From: Phytophthora colocasiae
Lineage: Eukaryota; Oomycota; Peronosporomycetes; Peronosporales; Peronosporaceae
Reading direction: 5' to 3'
DNA length: 64,000 nt
Assembly (NCBI GenBank): GCA_018806915.1
Contig: JAGKQI010000052.1
Coordinates: forward strand, 496,001-560,000
Positions within the stretch are counted from its first letter, which is position 1, and each line of letters starts with the position of its first letter. This document shows positions 31,118 to 41,731 of the stretch, in pieces. The translations under genes and the position numbers were made by a program. The notes under the pieces were generated by a model, which worked only from the letters and a program-made list of their open reading frames with translations, had not been told where the DNA came from and made no database searches.

Positions 31118-32309
31118 CCTCGTGTGATAGTCAAAGTTTACATGTACATGTATTGAGCGGCGCAGACAACAAGATATCCTAGGGAACCCAGTTCAACATG
31201 TGTGTTCATCTAGGTACATCCGTTTGGCCTGTCTTTGCATGTAAATCTTGTGTATGATTTGTGTAATTGGAAGGTCGTCGCGAAAACGACATGCAGCGTC
31301 TGCAGCAGACATGATGTCATACACCGGCAAATGCGGGGAAGCCTTGTGGTTTCGATCTCCTCGTGGTTCATGTCCGTAAAAATGTTGGGACAGAGCTGCT
31401 GGTTTCACTCGACTGCGGTCGTTTCCGCAGTCGAGCCTGGACGTGGCTGATGGCGTGCGACGCAGGGCCAGTTCTGCCATTCAGACGGTCGTCACGTCGC
31501 TTGGCAGCGTTGCACCGGCTGTCGTCGTGACACCGAACTCACTTGGGTTGAGTATGGCACCGCGCAGCTGTCATTACGACCTCTAAGTGGACTCGATACA
31601 AGGCGTAGATCGCTGGCCTTGGTGGGGGGCAATAACGGTGCGGTTTTCTCGATGCGGTCTACATGGCAATAGCTACGGAGTAGTGTAAGTAGACAGCGTT
31701 CAGTAGTCCTCCTGCACAGCAACTATTCCCAGCCTCCGCCTATAAAGTGTAGTCAGTGTGCCCTAGCCCTCTTCCCCTCATTGTGCAACCTCTCGTGCTC
31801 CAAAGACTTCAACGATTCGACGGAGTTGCCGTTTGGCTTAGAAACGACAGAGTCGGCGCCGCGTGTCCTGGACATCTCCACTCCGGGCGCTTTGCGTTCT
31901 GGAAAGATCCACATACAAACGTCAAGGTCTTTCAAGCCAACGTTGCTGAATGAGGGTGCGTCCCGAATTTTTCTCATGGACGGCCCTGCTTCCCTCGTGC
32001 TTTTGTTCCGCAGTGGGGAAAGCGAAGCACGGGGAAGAAGAGCGGAAGCAGCGGAGGGGCCAAGCGTCGTCCGCGTTCTAGCTCACTCGGTCTTCGTGGC
32101 AGACGTCGACACCTCGCTCATTCGCTCGGATCGAGACACGAAGGAGCTGTAAATTTTTATATTGCCAGCTTCCTCCAACCACCAAAACTTTCGCTTCTTC
32201 AAAAGGAAAAGGGCGAAGAGGGCGACACGTCGATATATCTTTTTTAGGTTTTTAAGAAAAGACCTAAAGGTGAATTAGGGTTTAAACAAGAACAGATCAC
32301 AGATCAAGA
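31118..32309. other. Intergenic, no gene recognised
   Basis: About 1.2 kb. Frames open on both strands at 31753-31977 share no known motif. The 90 bases before the next ATG include TTTAGGT...ACCTAAA, a weak hairpin, near 32244-32272, probably in the 5' leader of the PH-domain gene. Confidence 0.4.
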
Positions 32310-33692
32310 ATGTTGGCTATGGCCCATCGCCCCGAGCCTACGGTGATGCTGAACCACCGAGGAGAACGCATCATGCCGCTACCGTACCGCCCCGCGCCCA
32401 AGAGCAAGGCCAAGACGCGCAAACTGTCCGTTATGGAGGGCGACTACGCCTATGTGCGGCCGTTGACGAAGAAACAGCGCAGTGACTACAACTTGGAGCC
32501 GGAGCTGGAACCTGCCACGTTCGCTATGAAGCGGCAGGAAAGCGCCGAGAGGAACTCCCCTTTTGATCTGCACTTAAAAGCAGTGTATGAAGGGGACGCA
32601 GAGGACGGACTGCAGTTCTTCGAGTCGCACGGCTACTACGACATCACGGATGCTAATACCGTCGAGATGTTCCGTCAGAACTTCGGTCTCGGAGAGGGGT
32701 TCTGGCTGGGCGATGACGACGAGTTTGAAGATGAGCTGTTCGATGCTCTTGAGCCTGCAGTGTACCCATTTGGCTCCCAGCAACAGATCTTGAGCTCCAG
32801 GAACTTGTTGCACCGGGAACGTACCGATTCCGGCAGGTTTACACTGCTGGATGACGACGGAAACGAAGTGGACGAAGAAACGTTGTGGGAGATGGAACGG
32901 GAGGACAGACTGAAGGCCAAGAGTCTGGAACTGGACGACGATGACCTGGCAGAGCTTGCTCATGATGAAGTGGCTTTAGTGCAGGCGATCACGTTTATCC
33001 GCTCGGAGAAGATTCAGTTGCAGCAGTTCTTCTTACAGGCTTTCCAGGAGGAGCAGGCTCGTGCATGCCACATTCCTGGCCCAGTGCTAAGACAGCCAAC
33101 GCGTACGGAGCTTCCACCGGCTATGCCTCCTGCTGACCTGGAACTGCCGCCCTACTGTGGCTACGTGAACTTGCTTAAGGACACGATCCCCTTCCTGATG
33201 CGCAGCTGGCACAAGCGCTGGTTCTACCTGGATTTCCAGGCAGGTGTGGTGCTCATGTACAAGCGCAGCTACTGGAAGAGCCCACGTGGTGTCATTGACC
33301 TGCGTAACGTGGCTCACATCGAGAAGATGAGCCAGGGTGACTTCCGTGTCGAGTTCCACGACACGGGTGCGGACGCTCCGGCCATGATGCTCATGCGTGC
33401 CAAGACACCTGAGGAGTCCGAGCTGTGGGTGAATCTGCTGCGCTTTGCCAAGCAGTCGTCGCGTGGCGCTCCTCTCCTCACTTCTACGATCATGGACAAC
33501 ACCAAGGCGTTGATGAAGAAGGCTAACAAGAAGAACCAAGTGGACATCTTGGCGCAGCTGCTGCAGAACTCAGCTAACAATGCGCGGACAAGCAATCTGC
33601 GTGCTATTGCTCAGGCTTCTGCAGTAGCAGCCTCGGCTGTCTCCAGACGCAACAGCAAACCCAACAGACACCACAACGCGCTCACAGCATAG
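32310..33692 (+). CDS. PH-domain protein
   Basis: 460 residues, single exon, ATG 32310. The first 250 residues are acidic and largely disordered, with a helical LQAITFIRSEKIQLQQFFLQ type stretch. A pleckstrin-homology domain lies at about 285-375: GYVNLLKDTIPFLMRSWHKR, WFYLDFQAGVVLMYK, RGVIDLRNVAHIEK, and the C-terminal helix TPEESELWVNLLRFAK with its invariant Trp. PH domains bind phosphoinositides or proteins at membranes; the basic KR after beta-1 is suited to phosphoinositides. The C-terminus is Ala/Ser/Asn-rich. The cellular role is unknown. It converges on UFSP2. Confidence 0.9.
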   Translation: MLAMAHRPEPTVMLNHRGERIMPLPYRPAPKSKAKTRKLSVMEGDYAYVRPLTKKQRSDYNLEPELEPATFAMKRQESAERNSPFDLHLKAVYEGDAEDGLQFFESHGYYDITDANTVEMFRQNFGLGEGFWLGDDDEFEDELFDALEPAVYPFGSQQQILSSRNLLHRERTDSGRFTLLDDDGNEVDEETLWEMEREDRLKAKSLELDDDDLAELAHDEVALVQAITFIRSEKIQLQQFFLQAFQEEQARACHIPGPVLRQPTRTELPPAMPPADLELPPYCGYVNLLKDTIPFLMRSWHKRWFYLDFQAGVVLMYKRSYWKSPRGVIDLRNVAHIEKMSQGDFRVEFHDTGADAPAMMLMRAKTPEESELWVNLLRFAKQSSRGAPLLTSTIMDNTKALMKKANKKNQVDILAQLLQNSANNARTSNLRAIAQASAVAASAVSRRNSKPNRHHNALTA

Positions 33693-34062
33693 GCGCAGTC
33701 ACACACACACACACGGTGGGCGAGGTCATCAGCATTTACAAGACGAGAAAAAGCAGAAGACAAGACAAACAAGACAGGGGAGAAGTTTCCTCCTTTGCCG
33801 AGAAAAACACGCATGTTCGCGCAAGAGCTCTCTATCTATTCCCCGTTCAAGTGTACTAGAGCTTCCAGCGTACTGCCTCGACATGTTCATAGCCAAAAGG
33901 CAACAACTACTCACCACGCAACCTACACGACGAGCCCCACGAATGAGCAGCACGTATCTCGTTCCGCTTGTTCGCGGAGTCTTGCCCAACATTGCAGAAA
34001 CAAGGGAAAAATAAAATATCTTCTGTAGCTGTAACGATTGATCCATTGAGTTGTTGTCTGCC
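33693..34062. other. Intergenic between convergent genes
   Basis: 370 bases holding the 3' flanks of the PH-domain and UFSP2 genes. A CA microsatellite (CACACACACACACAC) lies at about 33699-33713, and an AAATAAAATATC stretch near 34008 may act as a polyadenylation signal. Confidence 0.5.
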
Positions 34063-36051
34063 TTACACACCGACACTTGGACGTTGAGGCAGACACAAAT
34101 TGTAGAAACTGTTCTTGGCGAAGCTTGTAGTCTTGCGCCAACTGCACGGCACTGCCTTGTAACCTTCCAGCGCAACAGTCTGGTGCTGAATTGTAGTCAG
34201 GTCTTCGTCGCCAGTGTAGTGCGGGTCAAGCGTGAGGAAAGAACAGACTCCAACATCCGGGTCGTAGTCCACGCCCAGCAATGTGAACGCCAACTGGCCG
34301 CCGCCCATCATGACAGGCGTTCCCTGCGTCTCAAAGTGATAGATCAGTTCACGAGCCACGTCGGGTAGTTGAGCACCGCTAGCGACGCTTAGAGACCGAA
34401 AAGTGACACCAAACAGCTCGTCCAACACGTAGCCAACTTCCAGACTGCCAATCCACTCAGTCGAGCCTTGGAAACGAGCAGGTTTGTCACCCATCTTGAC
34501 CAATGCGCTCTGAATCTGCTCGTGTGAGAGGTAGCGCTGCTGGGTGTAGTGCTGCAGAAACAGCCACGACGACAACGTCTGCAGGGAGCGATAGGCACAG
34601 CCCCAGCCTTTGTCGTTCATACCTTGTTGCAGATAGTGATAGTAACCGTAGAAGCCATCCACCAACGCTGACTGGCAGTTCTCACCCACACCAGAGCTCG
34701 GGATCCCCTCGTGCACGTTAAAAAGCACATCACTTGAAGCAAGCCATTCCCCTTGTTGTTCCAACGAGCATCCACTTGACAAACGGAAGAGAGGCTGGTC
34801 CAAAGGTTGCAAGAACGCGTGGTGCAAACTCTCTAGCGTTTTCACATCATCCAAGTTGCTCGAAACCACTGCCAACGGAAAAGCAGCACCAACAAGTGGG
34901 AACTGGTGCATCGTCACAGAAGCCATACAATCCGGAGCTTCTTTCAGACGGCGAGCAACCTCCGTTAGCTGTTTATGAAGCTGTTGGCGAAGCAGTTCCA
35001 GCGCATCTTCAATAGGAGAGTCCACAGGGACCACTATCAGAGCTTCACAATGAGCGTTAAGGCGTTCGCGTAAACGATTGGGGGCAGAAGGGGCCGGAAT
35101 TGTAACCACAGGTGCAGCTACATCCGCAGAAGCATCTAATGGAGCGAGACTGACCAGCAGATCCAACGTTGTAATGTCACCGTACTCCAATGACGGTAAG
35201 AAGCCAGTCTTGTCTTCTTTGTCGTTTTCTTGCTTCGCTTGTGTCTTTTTAGCGCCCTTCTTTTGTTTCTTGCTGTTTTTCTTCTTACTCTCTGCGTCAC
35301 TGTCATCGTTTTCAGGCAAAACTGCCTCTAGTTGCACTGTCTTGGCATCTGAAGACATAACGTCCTCTCCACGTCCATTCAGCACGCGAAAGCTCCTTCC
35401 CCTTTTGCCTTGTGATACACCCACACGAATGTAAAAGTCTCCAGCCTCCCGGGTAGCAGCTTTATACTTCTCCAACTTATGCAGCAACACACTCTTGTCA
35501 CCGAACACACTTAGATCCACTGCACAACGCAGCAGAGCGAATCCAATGGCGTGATGGAAGTCACGAGCGTGAAGACCCTGTACAACTTCAAGCTCCAGTA
35601 CTTCAGCTTTGCCGTCCTTGCAATGAAACAGCCTCGGCTTTTGTGTTGCCATAGTATACACCAATATAGTCTCCCCTTGCTCATTTGCAGCTTGAAGTGC
35701 TACCGATTCTGTTCATACAATAACACAATTAATGCAATGAATTTAAATCTCCTGGCTATTTAGTAGCATACCGAGCTGCTTCTCGTCAACTGAAGCTTCA
35801 CCACGAACAACCACGAATTTACCGACGCGGGAGATCCCTCCTGGTAGATTTTGCTCAAAAGGATGGCCATTATCATCCTCGGACGGACTCAGTAGCCCCC
35901 AGATCGCGACGGAGACGCCATTTCCGGACTTCTGAGTACCAAGGGTACAACCATGGGTTAATGGGGAATAAGTATCGACGTCCTCCGCCTCATTAGACGT
36001 GGCAAAGCGCTGTAGCGAGCGCAGCAGCGGCGCCGAGATGAAGCTCTGCAT
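34063..36051 (-). CDS. UFSP2: Ufm1-specific protease 2
   Basis: Two exons, 36051-35772 and 35708-34063, joined across a 63-nt GTATGC..GAACAG intron to give 641 residues. The N-terminal half is the non-catalytic region, interrupted by a Lys-rich acidic linker (SKKKNSKKQKKGAKK). The C78 peptidase domain starts near 430: NDKGWGCAYRSLQTLSSW contains the catalytic Cys, and GVDYD with LDPHYTG holds the catalytic Asp-Pro-His, in the order known for UfSP2. The enzyme matures Ufm1 and removes it from substrates such as ribosomal protein uL24 at the ER. Its presence implies that the UFMylation pathway is kept in this organism. Nothing is missing. Confidence 0.93.
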
Positions 36052-36977
36052 GTCGAAGGTTCTTGTATCTGTGGTTGGATGAAAAGATTCGCTGTATTTT
36101 GACCAATAAGAATAGAGGTGATGCTTCGTCTGCCTGTTGTCCAGTCGTATGGACGTAACGTTTTCTTTTTGACCAATAGATGTCGACAGGATGACATGAG
36201 CAACTTTCCTTCAGGAACGCTGTGCACAGCATGTCGCTAATGCTGATGGCAGCTTGGCGGCTTCGGGCTCGAGACTATGTTGTGCAAAATGACTTGCCAG
36301 CGGATGTTACTTTGGTCATGTTGATGGCGCCGATGAAGCTGAGGAAGCTGAGCCTTTCCTTTTCGGTATTAGACCAGGCTGGCCCTTCAATGAAACCAAG
36401 CTGCTAGCGTACCCGACTGAGGACTCGTAAAATACAGCAAATTAATGGTAGATAAGCAGCCAAAGTTGGAACGGAACCCACTCGTCCTCGCGTCCTCTTG
36501 AGTCCACATGCGACGAAGCTATCAGAGTCACACAGGACACCACCCATATATTCCAGGTGTGCTTATACCCACTACGTTTTGGATTTTTCCTCGTGAAAAT
36601 CTGGTGTGCCAAACTTCTTCCCAGTCGGTCGCAGTAGCCTCCTGTCCCTTTCCAGTCCACACAGCGCCCCACTATACCTCGTGAGCCAGACGGAAACGCC
36701 AAGACAAGGGGGAACTCCAAGTCTCTGTACGGACACACAACAGCAATACCGCCGAGGACCGCTGGTCGGCAGAGGGAGATTCGCGTGCGTGTTGCGTAGT
36801 GCCTTGAGTCAATCGACTCGAACGTCCTGCAAGACTGAAGCGTGTGGGCGGTTGCCATCCTATAACCAACCTCCCATCCCTTCCCCCCTCTCGCTTTAAG
36901 CTAAAACCGCTCCGTTGTCTTCACTTAACCTGCAAAAACCAACGGCTTCAGTTGCAACAGACACAAGTGATCAAGCC
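36052..36977. other. Intergenic, no gene recognised
   Basis: About 930 bases between the divergent starts of UFSP2 and the LtaS-like gene. Short frames near 36222-36430 have no recognised content. The 60 bases upstream of 36978 are open in the same frame as the gene but contain no ATG. Confidence 0.4.
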
Positions 36978-39900
36978 ATGCCTATGATTTATCGCCGCAA
37001 TCGGGGGCTTTCACCTACACAAGAGCTGGATAATGGTGCAAGAGGTGCTAAACCCGTGGGTTTAGACACAGACGCGTCCTTCTTAGGACGGACAAGACAC
37101 TGGTGGAGAGGTAGAACCGTACTACTAGCGTCCCAACGAGTGTACCAGACGATGTGGCTCGCCGTCCTCGTGTATGCGTTCCTGGGTCTTCCAGTTCTCG
37201 GTCGTGTCCTGAATTTTGCACGCTTTGTGCATCGATTTCCAGCTCCGAAGATTATCCAGGGACTTGTTGCAGGATTGATGCAGGATGTGGCAATTTTTTT
37301 GCAAGCCTCAACTTGTATTTGTCTCGTTAAAGTTTTATTCGACGCCGACAATTTCACGCCACAGGGACTTGTAGCAGCCAATAACGCCCGGAGTTTCCCT
37401 AACAGCGGCTTTTTAAGGGAACGAGGTGGAAGTTCCAGGTTCTTGCCAGTTTATATGCCAGTATTGGCCAATGAGTACGATCTACGAGACGAAGGGATGG
37501 AAGCGTTGGCTTCCGGAGTGACAACGAACCACAGGACGTTGCTGAGCTTAGGAGCTGCAGCAAATCGACCAGCGCTCGTTGCAAGAGCCAAAAGAGCGCT
37601 GCACTCACTTGTGATCTTAAGTTTGTTGCAACTGATCCTTGTAGCAGCCACAATTGCTAGTGTGGCGGATTTTTGCCTGCAGGTGACGATGCACCCGAGA
37701 CTCAACCGCGCGTTCGTCAATATTTTCTTCAACTACATGAAACAGTTCACAGCTTCATTGACGGACGAAGAAGTGATGACAAGGACAGTTGTGGGTTCAT
37801 GGGCTGTGTATTTTGCCCTTCTTGCGGCTTTAACGTACGGGTTTTACACTGGACGCTTGCCATTAGCGTCAGATTTCCTCCGACTGCCAAGTGCCTTGTG
37901 CTGCTGCTTTGATCGCCGATACGGCGCACGGAAGGACTCGATGGCGTCCAGTAACCCCTCAGGATCCACGACTTCAAGCTCATATGTGTCCAACTTGTTC
38001 GCTTCGTACTGGCAACGAGCAGGAAAGCCGATTCGAACGCGGAGACGCAGTACTCAAGGTTACAGTCATTTACCAGGTGGAGCTAGTGGATGCGTTAGTG
38101 GATATGCTACGGCATTCCCTTCGAGTTCAGCGCTGTGTTCTTCGGGATATGGCTCATACACGAAATCTGGACCTTTGACGATTTTGGGACGATGCATTCT
38201 GGCGAGTTTACTCATGACTGGCGCTGCTTTGTCAGCGTCAATGCTGATTGACGGTAAAGGTGGTGTGGATATGAAGCTCATGAACAACGCCATGTTCACA
38301 CTGCAAGCAGAACAGTTCTTCGAGAGGCCGACGACGATCCACAGGGAAGAAATCAACTGTACGGCAGCCAGCAGTGCCTTGCGATCGACTCTAGGTGTCA
38401 GTGAGAAGTACGAGCTGGACAATCTCGGAAACGACGATCAGTGTGCCTTGCTGTGGCGTAAAACAACCGGATACGAAGGGGAGAACATTTTTGAGCTGGA
38501 TTGGAACGAGACTGCTGAGATTAAGGTCGAAAATGCGACTGAAGTTGTGAAGCCGACGAAAGTCCAGCCCAACATCATTGTACTCAACATGGAGTCCTGG
38601 AGACATCTGGATGTCGGTGTGCTTGGAGGCGCTGCCAAGAAGGAAGCCACTGGTAAAAGTGCAACACCGCGATTCGATGAACTGACCAAGACTGGCGTGC
38701 TCTACAGCAAGCACTACACTCAATGTGTACAAACCACACGCACACTGTTGACGACGCTGTTTGGAATGCTGCCGTCGTGCACGGAGACGACTGCACTCAA
38801 GCAGTATAGCACAACACTCAACGTACGTGGCCTCCCGCACTTCCTGAAAGAGCGAGGCTATTTCAACCTGTTCTGGAGTGCTGTGGACCTCACCTGGGAG
38901 TACTGGGACAAGTTCTTATTGAAGAATGGCTTCGACAAGCTCGTGGACGACCGCAAAATCCGTAAAATGCTGCACGAGAGTCGTAACTACAAGAATACGC
39001 CGGACGATCACTTCTCCTGGGGCATGCACGACCACTTGTCGTTTGAAATGCTGTTGTACGCGATAGAGTCAGCTCACAACTCCAGTATGAACGCCACTGA
39101 CGCTTCCAGTTTGGTTAACACTTCGGACTCGAGCGCTGACAGGCTGCAAGGGGCTTCCGAGAACGCCACTGAAGTCGAAGGCGTGAATGTCCCAGAAGCC
39201 GCAGCAAAGGGAAGACACTACCGTGCGGCACATTCAAGCGCTAACGATACGACCGAAGACGCACTTGCTAAGAAGATCCCCATGGCTACGAAGCCCCCTC
39301 TTCCTGGCTGGGAGGGGCTTCAGACGCCCTACTTTATCGACATGTACAGTATTACGAGCCACAATCCATGGGCGTTACCAAATTTCTACGACACTCCAGA
39401 CCTATCCGGTTTGTACACGCGCTACAACAAGAAGTACTTGGACTCGATGTACTTCTCGGACGAGATGCTGGGCGATTTCATTGCTGCGTTGCGTGCCAAG
39501 GGACTGATGAAGAATACGATCGTGATTATTGAGGGTGATCACGGCTACGGGCGTCTGGAACATGACAACAATCCGTCCATCGCTGACTCTGGCGTGTGGG
39601 ATGAGGCTTCCAGAGTTCCGTTCCTTCTCCTTGCAGATGATTTCCTTCGTGAAGAAGACAAGGGCACAGTCGTGGATCAATTGACGATGCAGTCGGACCT
39701 CATGGCTACAATTGCTGATATTCTAGGCGTCACGCCGGAGAACCCGCTTTTCCAACATGGCTACGGTCACTCGATGAAGCGCCGTCGGAGCCAGCCGGAA
39801 GCTCAAAAGGAAGCACAGGCACTGGCAGCTCAGTACATAAAGGATCAGGATGCAGAGCCAAAGGATTCGGAGATGGAGGCGTTGGCTGCTGAAGCTCGAG

Positions 39901-40325
39901 AGAGTCCTCAAGAACGACGGGTTGTCTTGTGCAACCCGTTCAACGGGATGAGCAAGGGCGTGCGTACTGAGGAGCTCAAGTACATCTTCCACCCAGATGG
40001 ATCCTACAATGTGTTTGAGCCGGCTATTGACCCTGCAGAGAAGAAGCCACTGCGAACAGGTTTCGACGTGGAAGCGATGGACGACGCTACGAGGGACGAG
40101 TTCGAGTACGTGACCAAGACAGTGGACCTGAACCAGTTCCTGTTCGAAGCGAATCGGTTCATGACCCCACTACCAAAGCCCGCAACTCCAGCCCCAGCTA
40201 ACAAGGGAAACGATGCAGTATACAAGCGATTGAGGTCTTACGCACAGAACGTGACAGTCTCAGATGAACAGGTCGAGCCCAAGCAGCCACGAGGTCCACC
40301 CGCACCCGTGAACTCGCTAGATTAG
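36978..40325 (+). CDS. LtaS/sulfatase-family multi-pass membrane enzyme
   Basis: 1115 residues, single exon, ATG 36978. About five hydrophobic segments lie in the first 420 residues (VLVYAFLGLPVLGRVL, VAIFLQASTCICLVKVLF, LVILSLLQLILVAATIASV, VYFALLAALTYGF, ILASLLMTGAALSASM). The soluble domain follows with the alkaline-phosphatase/sulfatase fold: NIIVLNMESWRHLD (metal site), CVQTTRTLLTTLFGMLPSC (nucleophile Thr region), HNPWALPNFYD, and EGDHGYGR (metal-binding Asp-His). This layout is that of lipoteichoic-acid-synthase-like phosphoglycerol transferases; in eukaryotes the family is found mainly in oomycetes and some algae, and its product there is not known. The C-terminal 200 residues are charged. 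An AATAAAG signal follows at 40383. Confidence 0.85.
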   Translation: MPMIYRRNRGLSPTQELDNGARGAKPVGLDTDASFLGRTRHWWRGRTVLLASQRVYQTMWLAVLVYAFLGLPVLGRVLNFARFVHRFPAPKIIQGLVAGLMQDVAIFLQASTCICLVKVLFDADNFTPQGLVAANNARSFPNSGFLRERGGSSRFLPVYMPVLANEYDLRDEGMEALASGVTTNHRTLLSLGAAANRPALVARAKRALHSLVILSLLQLILVAATIASVADFCLQVTMHPRLNRAFVNIFFNYMKQFTASLTDEEVMTRTVVGSWAVYFALLAALTYGFYTGRLPLASDFLRLPSALCCCFDRRYGARKDSMASSNPSGSTTSSSYVSNLFASYWQRAGKPIRTRRRSTQGYSHLPGGASGCVSGYATAFPSSSALCSSGYGSYTKSGPLTILGRCILASLLMTGAALSASMLIDGKGGVDMKLMNNAMFTLQAEQFFERPTTIHREEINCTAASSALRSTLGVSEKYELDNLGNDDQCALLWRKTTGYEGENIFELDWNETAEIKVENATEVVKPTKVQPNIIVLNMESWRHLDVGVLGGAAKKEATGKSATPRFDELTKTGVLYSKHYTQCVQTTRTLLTTLFGMLPSCTETTALKQYSTTLNVRGLPHFLKERGYFNLFWSAVDLTWEYWDKFLLKNGFDKLVDDRKIRKMLHESRNYKNTPDDHFSWGMHDHLSFEMLLYAIESAHNSSMNATDASSLVNTSDSSADRLQGASENATEVEGVNVPEAAAKGRHYRAAHSSANDTTEDALAKKIPMATKPPLPGWEGLQTPYFIDMYSITSHNPWALPNFYDTPDLSGLYTRYNKKYLDSMYFSDEMLGDFIAALRAKGLMKNTIVIIEGDHGYGRLEHDNNPSIADSGVWDEASRVPFLLLADDFLREEDKGTVVDQLTMQSDLMATIADILGVTPENPLFQHGYGHSMKRRRSQPEAQKEAQALAAQYIKDQDAEPKDSEMEALAAEARESPQERRVVLCNPFNGMSKGVRTEELKYIFHPDGSYNVFEPAIDPAEKKPLRTGFDVEAMDDATRDEFEYVTKTVDLNQFLFEANRFMTPLPKPATPAPANKGNDAVYKRLRSYAQNVTVSDEQVEPKQPRGPPAPVNSLD

Positions 40326-40853
40326 ACCAGATCCTGACCAAGTAGTTTTTTTTATTAGGAAACCCCCTAATGCCGCTCCATACAATAAAGCACACGCGGC
40401 CTTTGACCATTCACTTGCTTGCCTTATCCATGGCTTTGCTCGAGAACTCATAGATAACGTTTGGCATTAAATATCGTCCGTTTCCTGGTCTTGTTTCCCA
40501 TTTACCTCGGTTCTAATCCACACTAGCACATACAAAATAATATTCCAGTCTCGACACTTGAGTTCTTGAGCTTTGGCCGTGTCGCCTTGGGGTGAAGCAG
40601 AGCCACACGACCAGCAGCTCCTATGGACATCTCAAACTCCGTCTAAACTTTTGCAGTCTTGGCCACTGGTTGATCAAAGCTTCCGTCTGCACAGAAAACA
40701 GCACCATCAGAACGTCAACTCAGTTCTCAAGCCACACACAACCATTCAACCCACAGGCAATGACAGAGATGACACTCATCCTCAGTGAATCCCTACGCGC
40801 CGACAACATCGAGTCATTTTCGGATTCCTATAGTCACAGCCACAAAATAAACA
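40326..40853. other. Intergenic, no gene recognised
   Basis: About 530 bases of 3' flank between convergent genes. The polyadenylation-like AATAAAG at 40383 belongs to the LtaS-like gene, and an AAATAAAC lies near 40845. No other feature. Confidence 0.45.
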
Positions 40854-41135
40854 TTAGATCCTTATTTTCTGATCAAAATTCCCATATTTCCGCACCCGGC
40901 CACTCTCGAGTCTCTCTTCAGGTATTGGTGACAGTAATATCGGCTTAAGACTTGGCCAGTTCAATCCCAGCTCGTCCTCTGTCAGTACAGGCGCTGTGTC
41001 GTACGCTAGCCAACGCTCCTGCGAACGCCGTACAGCCTTGCGGTACTGCACCATACGATACACCCAGAGCGCTACAAGTGCCAACGCCGTGACGCCCAGC
41101 AATACCAGCGCCAACTCCGCCGCACCCACTTCCAT
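40854..41135 (-). CDS. Small single-pass membrane protein, unknown
   Basis: 93 residues from ATG 41135. A membrane helix at about 8-28 (ELALVLLGVTALALVALWVY) is followed by a basic juxtamembrane segment (RKAVRRSQERW) and a polar tail with PSLKPILLSPIPEERL. I do not recognise a family. Support is the clean hydrophobic and positive-inside pattern and a fitting size; codon use is also coding-like. The frame is open further upstream (to 41324) without conserved content. Its promoter would lie in the 200 bases before the disrupted PX/GOLD gene's stop at 41336. Confidence 0.5.
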   Translation of the reverse strand: MEVGAAELALVLLGVTALALVALWVYRMVQYRKAVRRSQERWLAYDTAPVLTEDELGLNWPSLKPILLSPIPEERLESGRVRKYGNFDQKIRI

Positions 41136-41435
41136 ACTCCTCGACGGCTCCTGCCGCGGGCCTCGGTAATGAAGAAACACTATGCCCAGTTGATCGCAGG
41201 CGCTAGGACCTGATACTGTAGGGGCAGGGGATGAAGGAGACGGTTTTTTTTTTAAATGCCGGAAATAAGCGGGAATTAACAGAAAACTTAAACAAGTGTC
41301 GTCAATATGCATGGCCACATCCAACTTTCAGCCCCTTAATGTTGCACTTCATCTTGGTCAATGAGCACAAAGTCAGCAGGTTCAGTCTCGTTCTGTTCGT
41401 GTGAGTTCAATTTGGCTTGTAAGCTGCGTTGTACC

Positions 41436-41654
41436 TGTTGGCAGGTTGAAGTGAGCTCGGCGAGGTAGATTGTAGACTGATGTATTTGTTTGTTATGTAA
41501 GGCATGTTCACTACGTAATTCTTGCTGCTGTTCGTTTAGTCGTACGCGTTCTCCTACTGCACCATCTCGTTCTCCGCCATCTCCGCCTGCACGTTGGATG
41601 AGATACCACCACTTCATACACGCACACTCCCAAGATCACTGGCGAGTTCCGACA
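41436..41654 (-). repeat. 3' LTR of copia element
   Basis: 219 bp, identical to the 5' LTR, followed on the minus strand by the target duplication GGTAC and then host coding sequence. Confidence 0.95.
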
Positions 41655-41663
41655 CTCCTTCCC
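41655..41663 (-). promoter_or_regulatory. Polypurine tract of copia element
   Basis: GGGAAGGAG on the minus strand, immediately before the TGTCGG start of the 3' LTR; the plus-strand priming site. Confidence 0.85.
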
Positions 41664-41731
41664 GTGCGGTCAACCTGAAAGCATCACAAGCCCACGTAGT
41701 TCAGCGAGCCGTGGCGCCGGGATGACCTTTG

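Noticed and set aside
31753..32152. Open frames on both strands upstream of the PH-domain gene
   Set aside because: No conserved motif, no plausible start context and no splice structure. Left as unassigned intergenic sequence.
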